From Lachancea thermotolerans CBS 6340 (Eukaryota; Ascomycota; Saccharomycetes; Saccharomycetales; Saccharomycetaceae), in assembly GCF_000142805.1 (NCBI RefSeq), contig NC_013080.1, positions 868,001-932,000 of the forward strand: a stretch of 64,000 bases of DNA, read 5' to 3'. The notes below the pieces were generated by a model, which searched no databases, was not told the DNA's origin, and worked only from the letters and a program-made list of their open reading frames with translations. A program made the translations under genes and the position numbers. Positions 17,955 through 28,069 of this stretch are shown here, one piece after another. Positions within the stretch are counted from its first letter, which is position 1, and each line of letters begins with the position of its first letter.

Positions 17955-18668
17955 ATGGCACTGAACAGACCGCCCATCGTCACTATCGTCGCGTGTCTGA
18001 TGCCCGAGATGGGCATCGGCTACAACGGCAAGCTTCCCTGGAGGCTTAAGCAGGAGATGGCCTACTTCCGGCAGGTCACCAGCGCGACCTTCGCAGACGG
18101 CAAGCGCAATGCGGTGATCATGGGCCGCAAGACGTGGGAGTCAATACCGCCAAAATTCAGGCCGCTCCCGGACCGCGTCAACGTCGTTGTCTCACGTCAG
18201 TTTGCAGAGGATCTTGCGCCTGCGCAGAGCAGCGCGCCCGGCAGCAAGCTCAGCAGCCACGCTGGCGCTGCCGCGCCGGCGTCCCCCGCGCTGTGGCTCA
18301 GCAATTCGCTCACCCGCTGTCTCGACCTGCTTCCGCAGCGCGTGCCAGACCTTGAGCGTATCTACGTGATTGGCGGCGCCGAGATCTACGCCCAGAGCAA
18401 CAGCCTGTGTGACTACATGCTCATCACCAAAATAGAACCCGAATCCGCGACCGAAAGGCCGCCCATGGATGCTTTCCTTGACACTCAATCTATCCATGCC
18501 CTGTTCCAGCACGACCAAAGTTTGCCTTCCTTCCTACCGCCCGCCGTGAGTCTTCCCGCAGACCCCTACATCAGCGAGAATGGCTATCGCTACAATTTCG
18601 CACTTTACAGGCGCCGCAGTGAACCAAAAACAGATCTGAAAACTAAAGAATGTGCGCCTCAGAAATGA
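17955..18668 (+). CDS. DFR1: Dfr1, dihydrofolate reductase
   Basis: Orthologue of YOR236W, 237 residues (S. cerevisiae 211). Dihydrofolate is reduced to tetrahydrofolate with NADPH. Seen: the N-terminal strand IVTIVACLMPEMGIGYNGKLPWRLKQEM with the catalytic acidic residue in the RLKQEM helix, the cofactor segment IMGRKTWESIP, VNVVVSR and the YVIGGAEIY glycine motif. An Ala/Ser/Pro-rich insertion of about 20 residues follows VNVVVSRQF, in a surface-loop position, and accounts for the extra length. MET7, another folate gene, lies 18 kb to the right. Confidence 0.95.
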   Translation: MALNRPPIVTIVACLMPEMGIGYNGKLPWRLKQEMAYFRQVTSATFADGKRNAVIMGRKTWESIPPKFRPLPDRVNVVVSRQFAEDLAPAQSSAPGSKLSSHAGAAAPASPALWLSNSLTRCLDLLPQRVPDLERIYVIGGAEIYAQSNSLCDYMLITKIEPESATERPPMDAFLDTQSIHALFQHDQSLPSFLPPAVSLPADPYISENGYRYNFALYRRRSEPKTDLKTKECAPQK

Positions 18669-19003
18669 GCAGCTAAGCTAACGTCTCACAGCGCTCTAGC
18701 ACCACTGCAACTGTCTGCAACCGTCGCTGTCACTGGCCTCTACTTAGGTGTCCCCGCATACGAACCGGGCAAATTTTTTTCTTGACGTCTTGAACTATTG
18801 TTCCCTCAAGCTTTAATAATAATCCCTCCGAATTCCTACCAGGTTGAGATTGAAGGATTTGGTTGAACGAGAAGTTCAGTGCAACTTTTGTGCAAGGTTA
18901 CTGTGTCTCGGAACAGCTGACAAGTAATAGTACCGCATAATTTGCGAGGAGTTGATCAGATTCCTCTTATTTACCGCAGCAAAGCAAGCATAAACCGCCG
19001 ACT
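18669..19003. other. DFR1-KES1 intergenic region
   Basis: 335 bp, acting as DFR1 terminator and KES1 promoter. I see only T-rich tracts and no named motif. Confidence 0.4.
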
Positions 19004-20257
19004 ATGTCTGGATACGCCGCCTCTTCGACGTGGACGTCGTTCCTAAAATCAGTCGCGTCGTTCAACGGCGACCTGTCAACGCTAACCGCACCACCATTCA
19101 TCCTGTCGCCCACATCGCTGTCGGAGTACTCGCAGTACTGGGGCGAGCACCCGGACCTGTTCCTGGGCCCCAACTTCATCACAGAGCCGGACGCGGAGGG
19201 TACCAGCGCGGAGCAGCTACGTATGCTCGCAGTGACAAAATGGTTCATCTCGACGCTAAAGTCGCAGTACTGCTCGCGTAACGAATCTATGGGCACGGAG
19301 AAAAAGCCTCTAAACCCCTTTTTGGGCGAACTGTTCGTGGGCAAGTGGGAGAACAAGGAGCACCCAGACTTCGGCGAGACCGTCTTGCTCAGCGAGCAGG
19401 TGTCCCACCACCCACCGGTCACCGCTTACACGATCATCAACGACAAGAATAAGACTAGTCTGCAGGGTTACAACCAGGTCAAGGCGTCCATCTCCACGGC
19501 GTCTCTCAGCGTGAAGCAGTTCGGTCACGCGCTGTTGGAATACGGCAAGTTCAACGAGCAGTACCTGATCACGCTACCTCCCCTGCACATTGAGGGCATG
19601 CTAGTGGCCTCGCCCTTTGTGGAACTGGAGGGCAAGGCTTACATCCAGAGCTCCAGCGGTCTTTTGTGTGTCGTTGAGTTTTCCGGCAGAGGCTACTTCT
19701 CAGGCAAGAAGAACTCTTTCAAGGCTCGTATCTTTCAGAAGCCCTCTGACGCCTCCGACAAGGAAAAAGCACTATACACCATCACAGGGCAATGGTCCGG
19801 CACTTCCACGATCAGCAAGGGCAAGTCCAAGAAGGGCGAGGAGCTGTTTTACGACGCTTCCAAGCTGAGGGTGGAACACCTGCACGTCAAACCCATCGAG
19901 GAGCAGCACTCTCTTGAAAGTAGAAAGGCATGGAAGAAGGTTGCAGATGCCGTCAAGGGTGGTGACTTCTCCCAGATCCACCAGGAGAAATCCGCTCTGG
20001 AGAACGCACAGAGAGACTTGCGTAAGCAGGAAGAAGCTGAGGGCACCAAGTGGAAGAGAAGGTGGTTCGTCCTAGAAGACTACACCGCCGGTATCAACGA
20101 CAAATTCACCAGCCTTGCTTCCAACCTGAAGCTCTCTACAAAGAACGTACCCAGCGGCACTTTGGTGGGGGACAAGGAAGACAAGAAGGAGCATTCCGCA
20201 GCGCACTGGAGGTTCAAGAGAGAGCTCTGGGATAGCGAAAAGGAGATTAAGGCTTGA
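19004..20257 (+). CDS. KES1: Kes1/Osh4-type oxysterol-binding protein
   Basis: Single orthologue of KES1/OSH4 (YPL145C) and HES1/OSH5 (YOR237W), 417 residues against 434. It is a short OSBP-related protein consisting of the lipid-binding domain only: an N-terminal lid region ([19 protein letters not shown]), NPFLGELF and the family signature [12 protein letters not shown] at about residue 130, which binds the PI4P headgroup. Family members exchange sterol for PI4P between ER and Golgi membranes and negatively regulate Sec14-dependent secretion. Codon use looks biased toward preferred codons, suggesting good expression. Confidence 0.94.
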   Translation: MSGYAASSTWTSFLKSVASFNGDLSTLTAPPFILSPTSLSEYSQYWGEHPDLFLGPNFITEPDAEGTSAEQLRMLAVTKWFISTLKSQYCSRNESMGTEKKPLNPFLGELFVGKWENKEHPDFGETVLLSEQVSHHPPVTAYTIINDKNKTSLQGYNQVKASISTASLSVKQFGHALLEYGKFNEQYLITLPPLHIEGMLVASPFVELEGKAYIQSSSGLLCVVEFSGRGYFSGKKNSFKARIFQKPSDASDKEKALYTITGQWSGTSTISKGKSKKGEELFYDASKLRVEHLHVKPIEEQHSLESRKAWKKVADAVKGGDFSQIHQEKSALENAQRDLRKQEEAEGTKWKRRWFVLEDYTAGINDKFTSLASNLKLSTKNVPSGTLVGDKEDKKEHSAAHWRFKRELWDSEKEIKA

Positions 20258-20655
20258 GCACGCCTGTGGCCCACTCTAATTCATACCCTTAATGCAGCTG
20301 CACTCACGATATCAAATTGCCGACACTCATATAACCTAGGAGGTCGGTAACATCAAAGCAAAAAAGACCAAAAAAGAGCTTCATAGGCGTGGCTTGGCTT
20401 GCCCCACTGCACCACTGCGCGGTCCAAGCGAAACATGGCCTGCTCCTGTTTAGGCTATATCATGACCTTTTTTTTTATCTTGATTTGACCTTATAGAACC
20501 TGATTCTCGATGAGCCGTCGATGGTGAACGTTAATGTAGTGCTTTTTTATATCTGAAAAATTTGTACGCGATGAGCTTGAGATGAGCACGGACTGAAAAC
20601 ACTAAGAAACGCAGAATACAGTTCTACCTTGCATTTCAATAGTTGAAACTCAAGA
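20258..20655. promoter_or_regulatory. NOP53 promoter with RRPE and PAC motifs
   Basis: 398 bp. A perfect RRPE TGAAAAATTT lies at 20554-20563 and a perfect PAC GCGATGAGCT at 20568-20577, 5 bp apart and about 80-100 bp before the NOP53 ATG. This is the classic ribosome-biogenesis arrangement (Stb3 with Dot6/Tod6). A second PAC-like CGATGAGC lies near 20508. Confidence 0.85.
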
Positions 20656-22002
20656 ATGGCAGCTGAAAAGGAACGGCCGTCTCAGTACAGACAATCTTCG
20701 CGTAAGGGCAAGAAGGCCTGGAGAAAGAACATCGACATTTCTGACATTGAAAAGTCCATCCGCCAGCAACAGGATGAGGAGATAACACATGGTGCTAAAG
20801 ATTTGTCTTCTTTGCGTAATGAAGATCTGTTTCAGGTTGATACTGTTGGTGATGAAGTGTGGAAGCAGAAGCTGATCAAGCGTAAGCAGATAAAGAAAAA
20901 CCTGAAATCATCAGAGATTCTAGATTCTATCAAAACCAATTCCAAGGTTGCGCCATTAAAGCATCCCAAGAGCCAAGCAGCCCAAGATGATGAGAAGAAG
21001 AAGATTCAGGGTGTCTCAAAGAAAGAGCTAAGAAAGCTAATGGCGCTTGCCGGTAGAATCGAGGGTGAAAGCAAGCTGAAGAATGCTGTGTCAAAGAAGG
21101 GTCTTGTCAGAGCCGGAACCAACGACCTTTGGGGCGCTGAGGAAGAAGTAAAAGTGCCATCAGGCATCAAGTTGGCCACCAAAGATAGCACTGCTATTCC
21201 CGAAGAACTGAAAAAGCTATCCACCACTGGATGGTCCATAGCAACAGTGGCCCCTGATACTTTGAAGAGGGCACCAATGAAGGTTAAGGACGTTGAAGAA
21301 ATTCCACACGCCGGAAAGTCGTATAACCCAAGTTCGAAAGAGTGGACAGAGCTTGTCAACTCCGAGTACCAAAGCGAAAAAGCGCGCGAAGAAGCTCGGT
21401 TGCAAATGCAGGCTTACAGGGAAAGAATCAAGCACCTCATGGAAACTTTGGACAACAATGAGGAAGAGGACTCTGAAGACGACGAGGATGAGGCTGATGA
21501 GAACCAGGAACCTCAAGAAAACGCGGAAGCTTCCTCTGAAATTAAGCTGTCGCTGAACAAGCCTTCTGCCAACAAAAAGAAGACAAAGTATCAAAGAAAC
21601 AAACAGAGAAGGCACCAAGAGAAACTCAGTTTGCAGAAAGAGCTGAAGCAGCTCAAAGGACAGCTGCGCGAGCTCGAGCGCTTCGAGGAAATCGAGAAAG
21701 ACGTTCTTGAAAAGCAGGCTGCTCGTGAAGCCGAAAAACAAACCAGAGTTGGGAAAGAGAAGCCCAACAAAAAGCATAAACTAGGAACAAAGCATTCAGT
21801 CATTGAAGGTAATCTCGAATTGAAATTCTCGGACGAATTGTCGGACTCTTTGAGGAAGTTGAGGCCCGAAGGTAATCTACTCTACGACGCCGCGAAGAAG
21901 CTACAAAGCTCAGGTAAGATCGAGACACGTATTCCCGTTAAAAAGGGCAGGAGGTACGCTCCAAGAATTACCGAAAAGTGGACTTACAAGGATCTTAAAT
22001 AA
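20656..22002 (+). CDS. NOP53: Nop53, 60S ribosome biogenesis factor
   Basis: Orthologue of YPL146C, 448 residues (455). It starts with the conserved SQYRQSSRKGKKAWRKNID block. The segment EDLFQVDTVGDE (about residues 55-66) matches the arch-interacting motif by which Nop53 recruits the Mtr4 helicase and exosome for 7S pre-rRNA processing. The middle has IPHAGKSYNPSSKEW and an acidic tract (EEEDSEDDEDEADE); the C-terminus is lysine-rich and coiled, ending ITEKWTYKDLK. It acts in the nucleolus on pre-60S particles. The promoter motifs agree with this role. Confidence 0.95.
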   Translation: MAAEKERPSQYRQSSRKGKKAWRKNIDISDIEKSIRQQQDEEITHGAKDLSSLRNEDLFQVDTVGDEVWKQKLIKRKQIKKNLKSSEILDSIKTNSKVAPLKHPKSQAAQDDEKKKIQGVSKKELRKLMALAGRIEGESKLKNAVSKKGLVRAGTNDLWGAEEEVKVPSGIKLATKDSTAIPEELKKLSTTGWSIATVAPDTLKRAPMKVKDVEEIPHAGKSYNPSSKEWTELVNSEYQSEKAREEARLQMQAYRERIKHLMETLDNNEEEDSEDDEDEADENQEPQENAEASSEIKLSLNKPSANKKKTKYQRNKQRRHQEKLSLQKELKQLKGQLRELERFEEIEKDVLEKQAAREAEKQTRVGKEKPNKKHKLGTKHSVIEGNLELKFSDELSDSLRKLRPEGNLLYDAAKKLQSSGKIETRIPVKKGRRYAPRITEKWTYKDLK

Positions 22003-22133
22003 ACTGTTAAATATATGAAAATGTACATTAGTAGCTTCTCAACTTGATCTGTCACGCATCGATTTCTGAATGTTTCCAAAAAAATAATTCTTTAACCTCT
22101 AAGGGTTCGTGAACGTTATTGTTTGCGTTTCTA

Positions 22134-23021
22134 ATGAACAAAACAAATCTCATTATTGTTCCCTGTCACTCCATATGGAAGATTGACGACCGTCTAGACT
22201 CGGAAAACTATGGTCAGTACCCCGAACATTGGTTTTTGGCGCCGTTTCAATACGAGGGACATGATCACTTAGCATTCATTATGCATTCCCTTTTGGCAGT
22301 TGAAAAGTTGTTGGACGACGTTTCTGGTTCACTGCTTCTTTTTAGCGGCTCTTGCACAAAAGCAGATGCTGGCCAGGTTTCGGAAGCTCAGTCATACCTC
22401 TCACTCACTCGTAAACTTCTAACTGCTGTTATATACGAAGTCGAGCTTCCTGTTTCTCTGTTAAACTCTACCGATGTTCACAAGGCCTGTGCGCACATTG
22501 CCGAAAGGATAAAAGCTCAAGGTCTAACGGTAACTGGGCTGTTCACAGAGCATATTTCAACTGAGGAGTTTGCGTTGGACTCATTTGATAACTTGCTGTA
22601 TTCGCTGACAAGGTTCCATGAGTTAACTTCGAACTATGCTTCTAGTGTTACCATAGCTGGCTTTGGATTCAAAACAAAGCGCTTTTTGCAGTGTCACGCA
22701 TGTGCCATCGACTATCCATTGAGCAAAATAGAGTATTTGTCCTATGAACCCCAGCCTCAGTATTCCGAAACTGAAAAAATAGAGGCATACTTCAATGATT
22801 TAAACTACCAGGAAAGCAAAAATGCTCTGGAGTTGTTCAAGATAGATTGGTACGGAACAAAAGAGCCATTGCTAAGCAAGAAAATCAAAAGGAACCCTTT
22901 TACGCTATCGCCAAACTATAGGCTTCCGTTTGAGCTAGAGAAACCTATATTGGACGATAACGCATTCTTCGAGACGATGATCCAGGGGAAAATGCCTTGG
23001 TCGAACTCTTCTCAAATATGA
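22134..23021 (+). CDS. YOR238W orthologue, DUF218-like protein of unknown function
   Basis: 295 residues from the ATG at 22134; five upstream codons lack an ATG. The protein has the DUF218/YdcF-like core: an N-terminal strand ending in a His ([13 protein letters not shown]), a middle LLLFSGS turn, SEAQSYL, a conserved [15 protein letters not shown] block and [13 protein letters not shown]. Bacterial relatives are thought to bind nucleotide cofactors; the yeast protein has no assigned reaction. The C-terminus overlaps the convergent PXA1 gene by 10 bp (23012-23021). Its place after NOP53 matches the merged ancestral order. Confidence 0.88.
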   Translation: MNKTNLIIVPCHSIWKIDDRLDSENYGQYPEHWFLAPFQYEGHDHLAFIMHSLLAVEKLLDDVSGSLLLFSGSCTKADAGQVSEAQSYLSLTRKLLTAVIYEVELPVSLLNSTDVHKACAHIAERIKAQGLTVTGLFTEHISTEEFALDSFDNLLYSLTRFHELTSNYASSVTIAGFGFKTKRFLQCHACAIDYPLSKIEYLSYEPQPQYSETEKIEAYFNDLNYQESKNALELFKIDWYGTKEPLLSKKIKRNPFTLSPNYRLPFELEKPILDDNAFFETMIQGKMPWSNSSQI

Positions 23022-25504
23022 GCAAGCTTTCTCATTAAAGCTGCCCGCTCTCCTTCCCAAACGTTGACATTTTTCAGTTTGTTTTCTAGCATCTCAATCT
23101 CTTTCTCGATTGAAGTGATAACCTCGTCAGTGCCGAGATTCTGCAAGCGCCAGGTTCCGTCGGTTGATATGTCTAAAGCGAGGTCATGATACTTGATTAG
23201 AGAGGGCCTTTGAGAAATAGTGATAAAGTTAAAACGGTATCTCTTCAAAAGACCGAATAAGTAATCTTCCATATCAGCACTAATAGCGTTAGTAGCTTCA
23301 TCGAGAACTACAAATCTGGGTTTGTGGAACATGATGCGAGCAAAATTGATTCTTTGCCTCTCACCGCCACTCAATACGTCTTTCCATTCGGCGACTGCGT
23401 CAAGGTATCTCCATCCTTTATCTCTCTTTAGAAGGTAGTCCAGCTTAACCTCCCCCAGAATATGCGTCAACTCTTTATCCCGATAACCCATGTCAAAATA
23501 TTGATCGGCTGACATTGGGTAAATGATTTGCTCCCTGAAAGTTCCTCCTTGGATAAAATACGGTTTTTGGGGAACGCAAAATAAGTCAGAGGCAGGCGGA
23601 ATTGACAACAGCCCGTTTTTGTTGTATATTGGCCATATTTCGGCGATGATCCTTTGTATCGAAGTCTTGCCGCTGCCGTTTGGGCCCAATATTAACATAC
23701 TACTTCCTGGACCTTGGAAAGCTAGCTTTTTATTGATATTAAGGTTGGAATCGGAGTTTCCATTGCCAAGAGTAATGACAGGTGGCACCTGAAAGCTGAG
23801 TTTGTTAATAAGGCGTGTTCCATCTTTTCCATATTTTGAAGGGATGACAACGTCTATATTTTCCAGCCTGATACCGTTGAAGTTTCTTTGAAGAGTGCCA
23901 CGCACAATGTCACTGCTCGTCAAAGAATTGTGGCCACTAGAATCTTCCCCTTCTTCAACTGTTGCACCGTAATTGTACACATTAGAGTGAACCCTGTGCA
24001 ATACCGAGAGTAAGATGAATATTCTGTTAGTATAGCCCGTTAGCTGCGCAATATCTTTGATAGAATGCATTAGTCTACCGCCCGCATCTGCCAACGACAA
24101 CATTAGTCTTTTGTTCACAATAAACTCTCTCATATTGACATCTTCATTGTTTACACCGGAACTGAAAGTTGCTATGACGATGGGAATAGAAGCGAATGCG
24201 TAACCAAGGGCAGACCACGTATATTTCAAAACGTAATCCTCCAAAATGTTGTAATTCACCTTTACGCGGTCGACTAAAAGCATTTGGTCCATCAAATGAT
24301 CGTAGAGGGCGTTCACTTTTGTGCGCTCAACCTTAGTTCCATGGTAAAAGGCAATCTCCTCATTGTTGTTGATAAGGTTGAGGTGATAGTTGTAATAGTC
24401 ACCTTCTGCCGTTGAACGTTGACTCACAAGCCTACCGAGTGGGGGCGTCCAGCGCTTGAGTGTGTAGCCCGTGATAAAGTAGTTTACGAATATGCCCACA
24501 ATCCCGACAGTCCCAAGGTTGTCTCTGAGGTAGACAGAAAAGAACACTAGGTCAATCACGGGCTTCGCGATGTTGGCGAAAACTGAACAAATCGCATCGC
24601 AAAATTTCGTAACATCGTTGGTTATCGAGTTGTCAATGTTGGCAATCACCGAGCTCGAAGCTTGGTTGTCAAACGTCAGTTTGTAAAATGCAAGCCTCTT
24701 ATCAAGATACATGTCATGAATGTACCGTGTAAGGTTAATCCTGAAATTCAAACTCAGCTTGCGCTGAAGGTACTTGATGGCACTGTTGGTGTAAGAGGCG
24801 GGGAATGCGATGAGGAACCAGCACAAGAGGTCGACAAGGAATTTTCGGCTGTTCCCAGATATAATGTCCTTGACGATCTGTCCGTCGAGACGCGCCACAA
24901 ACAGCGACAGCCAGGTGCGCATGACGAGAAAGAAGATTTGAAAGATGAGCAAGATAGAGTTCTGGTCGGTGACCTTCGGTACCAGTATCCGCGAAATGAT
25001 GTTCAGTTGGCTGATGAACTTTGAGTAAAACACCTGAGAAATCTTGTTCTTGCCGAAATACTTGAACAGAAACTTATCGTGCTCATACATGTCGTCACTT
25101 TTCGGGCTGATCAGGATGCGCTTCTTGTTTGTTGCGTTTTCCTCGTAGGGCACATACATGACCCGCGCACCGTTTTCAAGCATGACCTGTGACCTTGTCC
25201 TCCTCATCACGGGTGTTCTCCCGAAAGTACGGGCGCGCAGCCTCGAAATTAGTGTGTATATCGCATAGCCTACGCCAGACGCTGCGGAAGCAGCAGAAAA
25301 CGCCAGGGTGATAAAAATGATTTGCGCCCGCTTCCTGTGGTTCAGAGAAGTGTCAGGGTTTCGGACCAGCCACCATAGGTGCTTGAGTATCACCTTGGCA
25401 TACTTACCGCGCGCAACCCCGCGGAGGTCTATTCCAATGCACTCGTGAGGAAGTCGAACCAAAAGTTCTTTCAGCCTCTGTGCTGTGATTGTTGTTTCTG
25501 CCAT
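23012..25504 (-). CDS. PXA1: Pxa1, peroxisomal fatty acyl-CoA ABC half-transporter
   Basis: Orthologue of YPL147W (ABCD family), 830 residues. After a short basic N-terminus a membrane domain with several hydrophobic segments covers about 45-480. It contains the EAA-like ABCD motif [11 protein letters not shown] near 385. The nucleotide-binding domain has Walker [10 protein letters not shown] near 605, LSGGERQR near 710 and Walker [11 protein letters not shown] directly after. Pxa1 pairs with Pxa2 to import long-chain acyl-CoA for beta-oxidation. The 5' part looks more GC-rich than the 3' part by eye. No oleate-response element was obvious upstream. Confidence 0.96.
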   Translation of the reverse strand: MAETTITAQRLKELLVRLPHECIGIDLRGVARGKYAKVILKHLWWLVRNPDTSLNHRKRAQIIFITLAFSAASAASGVGYAIYTLISRLRARTFGRTPVMRRTRSQVMLENGARVMYVPYEENATNKKRILISPKSDDMYEHDKFLFKYFGKNKISQVFYSKFISQLNIISRILVPKVTDQNSILLIFQIFFLVMRTWLSLFVARLDGQIVKDIISGNSRKFLVDLLCWFLIAFPASYTNSAIKYLQRKLSLNFRINLTRYIHDMYLDKRLAFYKLTFDNQASSSVIANIDNSITNDVTKFCDAICSVFANIAKPVIDLVFFSVYLRDNLGTVGIVGIFVNYFITGYTLKRWTPPLGRLVSQRSTAEGDYYNYHLNLINNNEEIAFYHGTKVERTKVNALYDHLMDQMLLVDRVKVNYNILEDYVLKYTWSALGYAFASIPIVIATFSSGVNNEDVNMREFIVNKRLMLSLADAGGRLMHSIKDIAQLTGYTNRIFILLSVLHRVHSNVYNYGATVEEGEDSSGHNSLTSSDIVRGTLQRNFNGIRLENIDVVIPSKYGKDGTRLINKLSFQVPPVITLGNGNSDSNLNINKKLAFQGPGSSMLILGPNGSGKTSIQRIIAEIWPIYNKNGLLSIPPASDLFCVPQKPYFIQGGTFREQIIYPMSADQYFDMGYRDKELTHILGEVKLDYLLKRDKGWRYLDAVAEWKDVLSGGERQRINFARIMFHKPRFVVLDEATNAISADMEDYLFGLLKRYRFNFITISQRPSLIKYHDLALDISTDGTWRLQNLGTDEVITSIEKEIEMLENKLKNVNVWEGERAALMRKLAHI

Positions 25505-26175
25505 GTCCTATCGGCCCTTCGATGGGGGAAAATGCGTCAACAGAGCTCAGAAATTCTCTTTGGAAGCCTAGCAAATGAAGTATGGCTATCAAGCTGTTTT
25601 TTTGAATAACCTCAACTGTTTCAAACCGCTTTGGTTTGCCTTGTCGATCTTCGTCCCCCCTTAGCTTATATACTCATTTGAGGAAAGTCATTTTTCTTCC
25701 TTAACTGACACTGTCACAGCCAAAGACTGACATCTCCAATTTCCGTAAACTTGGATCAAAACAAGAGAATAAAGGATCCGAGAGAGTTGTCGAAATCCAG
25801 CATGCAGCGAACGCAGCTGAAGAAGTGCTCAGGAATTGTCCACGATTGGTACAACTGATTTTGAGCTAGAATACTTGGCTGAGCGCCGTCTTGTATCTAA
25901 CATAAGTGGGAGCGAGAGTCTCGGGATGAAAAACCTGAAGTCGACCTTTCTTCAGGCGCATGAGGTCCAGCGAATTTCGAATGCCCCTTCCGCATTTTTT
26001 AAGCTGAGTCTAAGCGTCAACTGCTTCCTCCGCGGACTTCTCGTATGTCTGTACAACGAAACTTAGAAATCAATCGTTATCGTGCTCTGAGATAAGGGTT
26101 GTTATAAACGAATTCTCGAAGACAGCTGAAGACCTACTTCACTAAGCTCTCTTCGTGTCAATTGAAAGCTCCAGC
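25505..26175. promoter_or_regulatory. PXA1 - DUF1749 hydrolase divergent region with a perfect PDRE
   Basis: 671 bp. TCCGCGGA at 26029-26036, 140 bp before the hydrolase ATG, is an exact Pdr1/Pdr3 pleiotropic drug response element. A dyad CAAACC-N5-GGTTTG lies at 25622-25638. A 76-codon ORF at 25836-26066 starts with TTG, resembles nothing known and is probably chance. Confidence 0.65.
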
Positions 26176-27039
26176 ATGTCTTTTTCAGGCGTTTTGCATA
26201 AATACGCGTCCCGGAGAGTCGCGTTTGAGTTTAATTCGACCCCTTCCAAGAAGGTGGTGGTCTTCATTGGAGGTTTGGGCGATGGTCTACTGACGGTGCC
26301 TTATGTTCCCAAGTTGGCGCAGGAACTGGGGTCTTTGGGCTGGTCCGTGATCCAGATCCAGTTCACAAGCAGTTTTAAGGGCTGGGGGCTGACGTCCCTG
26401 GACCAGGACGTGAGCGAGATTAAGGAGCTGGTAGATTACTTGAAGTCCACAGAGGGCGGCTCTCGTGAACGCATTGTGCTTTTCGGACACTCCACAGGCT
26501 CGCAGGACACCATGCACTACCTTTTGAAATTCGGCGATACCATCGACGCGGGTGTTCTACAGGCCTCGGTGTCGGACCGCGAATTCTTCGGACAGGCTGT
26601 TGACAAAGAAACCTGGAACAGACTCAACTCCAAAGCCAAGGAGCTCGTCGACAAAGGACAGAAGGATGAGATCCTTCCGCTGGAGTATGCCAAGGTCATG
26701 AGCGAAACGCCCGTCACTGCGTACAGGTGGTGCTCGCTGGCCCTCCCAGGCGGCGATGATGACTACTTCTCGTCTGACATTCCCGACGAAACTCTAAAGA
26801 CAACTTTTGGTAGGGTCAAGAAACCATTTTTGGTTGCTTACTCAGAACAGGACCAAATCGTCCCTGCCTACGTCGATAAAAAGAAGCTTCTAGATAGATG
26901 GCAAGCGTGCAGCAACACGGACTTCTGGTCGAAAAACTCGGGTTTGGTCAACGGCGCCAATCACCAAATTGAGCAGGTGCAGTCGCAAGATCAACTTCTT
27001 TCGATGGTGCGTGAATTTCTTACCGAGTTCCAACTTTAA
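26176..27039 (+). CDS. DUF1749 (UPF0613) alpha/beta hydrolase
   Basis: 287 residues from the ATG at 26176; the frame upstream begins only at a GTG. An alpha/beta hydrolase fold is clear: VVVFIGGLGDGLLTVPYV near the oxyanion region, the nucleophile elbow GHSTGSQD with Ser at about 105, a downstream acidic SEQDQIVP and a late catalytic His in NGANHQIE. The family occurs in many fungi; one filamentous-fungus member, SidJ, hydrolyses siderophore breakdown products, but the substrate here is unknown. The gene is absent from the matching S. cerevisiae position. It lies between PXA1 and MPR1 and has a perfect drug-response element upstream. Confidence 0.85.
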   Translation: MSFSGVLHKYASRRVAFEFNSTPSKKVVVFIGGLGDGLLTVPYVPKLAQELGSLGWSVIQIQFTSSFKGWGLTSLDQDVSEIKELVDYLKSTEGGSRERIVLFGHSTGSQDTMHYLLKFGDTIDAGVLQASVSDREFFGQAVDKETWNRLNSKAKELVDKGQKDEILPLEYAKVMSETPVTAYRWCSLALPGGDDDYFSSDIPDETLKTTFGRVKKPFLVAYSEQDQIVPAYVDKKKLLDRWQACSNTDFWSKNSGLVNGANHQIEQVQSQDQLLSMVREFLTEFQL

Positions 27040-27141
27040 AATCTGTTTATCGTGTATTTAGCTAGGAACGCAGCCGATATCATGCACTGTGAGTCAATGA
27101 TTTTCTGCATTTAGTCAGCTTCGATAAGCTATTGTGAGCAA
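27040..27141 (+). promoter_or_regulatory. Gcn4-type site upstream of MPR1
   Basis: A perfect TGAGTCA at 27090-27096 in the 102-bp gap, 46 bp before the first MPR1 ATG and 163 bp before the second in-frame ATG (27259). Confidence 0.7.
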
Positions 27142-27927
27142 ATGACTTCCATATCAATTAATTTTTCTGGGCTGGGCTATTTAAGATCGAACTCAAAAGG
27201 TGTAGATGCTCGAGGGCCTCTATCAAGATCAACAATCAGACGCAATTCTCACAATACAATGGCAAGAACACTTCGCAACGGGCCAGCTTTCTCGGATCCC
27301 TCAGTGACTGTGGAGCCGATTCAATTCAAGCTATTCAATTCAGGGGACGTAGCTACTGCATTCCCTGTTTTTTCGGCTGAGGATCTTCCCGATTCCTTGG
27401 TTGACTACATGCATCAAGAGTTCAATAAGAATGTCGATGCAGGCCAGACTTACCCCCACATGCAACTCATGAACAGAGAGGAGTTTATCGACTACTGGCT
27501 CCACTCTTTCTGCGCTGTCGCGCTGAAGACAGATAAGCTGGTTATAGGCCCCGAATGGAATGACTGGGAAGATCGCTTCCTGGGGACGTTTTTCGTCAAG
27601 CCCAACTACCTGCCACGCTGTTCACATAACTGTAACGGTGGATTTTTAGTGAACTCGTTGCAGCGTGGCCAGGGGATTGGATATCGCCTGGGCCAGGTCT
27701 ATCTGAGCTGGGCTCCCTTGCTAGGGTACACATACTCCGTATTTAACCTTGTTTTCGTGACGAATGTAGGCAGCTGGAAGATCTGGGACAAACTGGCCTT
27801 CGACAGGATCGGTTATCTCCCAAAGGCGGCCATTCTAAAGGGTTTCGAACAGCCAGTAGATGCCATCATGTTCGGCAAAGACCTGACGAATGTCGAACCA
27901 CGTCTTTTGGCAGATCTGCATGTTTAG
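27142..27927 (+). CDS. MPR1: Mpr1-type N-acetyltransferase (azetidine-2-carboxylate / P5C acetylation)
   Basis: Strong similarity to Mpr1 of S. cerevisiae Sigma1278b (229 residues): LRNGPAF, IQFKLFNSGDVATAFPVF, PNYLPRCSHNCNGGFLVN, the GNAT acetyl-CoA loop QRGQGIGYRLGQVYL, and SWKIWDKLAFDRIG near the end. Mpr1 acetylates the proline analogue azetidine-2-carboxylate and 1-pyrroline-5-carboxylate-related intermediates, giving oxidative and freezing tolerance and arginine synthesis. The frame from 27142 gives 261 residues; the first about 39 residues are basic and Ser-rich without acidic clusters and could be a mitochondrial presequence. M40 (27259) would give a protein of Mpr1 length. The gene is missing from the S288C reference strain. 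Confidence 0.93.
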   Translation: MTSISINFSGLGYLRSNSKGVDARGPLSRSTIRRNSHNTMARTLRNGPAFSDPSVTVEPIQFKLFNSGDVATAFPVFSAEDLPDSLVDYMHQEFNKNVDAGQTYPHMQLMNREEFIDYWLHSFCAVALKTDKLVIGPEWNDWEDRFLGTFFVKPNYLPRCSHNCNGGFLVNSLQRGQGIGYRLGQVYLSWAPLLGYTYSVFNLVFVTNVGSWKIWDKLAFDRIGYLPKAAILKGFEQPVDAIMFGKDLTNVEPRLLADLHV

Positions 27928-28069
27928 GTGTCTTGAAAACCGCTAATAGGATACATGTGCAGCCCAGCGTGTAGGATGGGAAGTTACATAAGAACTCAAA
28001 ATAACTTCTTCGACAATGACTATAAAGCTAAAACACAGTAATGATGAAAAGTGAAACGCTGAATCAACA

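Noticed and set aside
25836-26066. 76-codon ORF between PXA1 and the DUF1749 hydrolase
   Set aside because: It starts at TTG, has no recognisable domain and overlaps the promoter with the PDRE.
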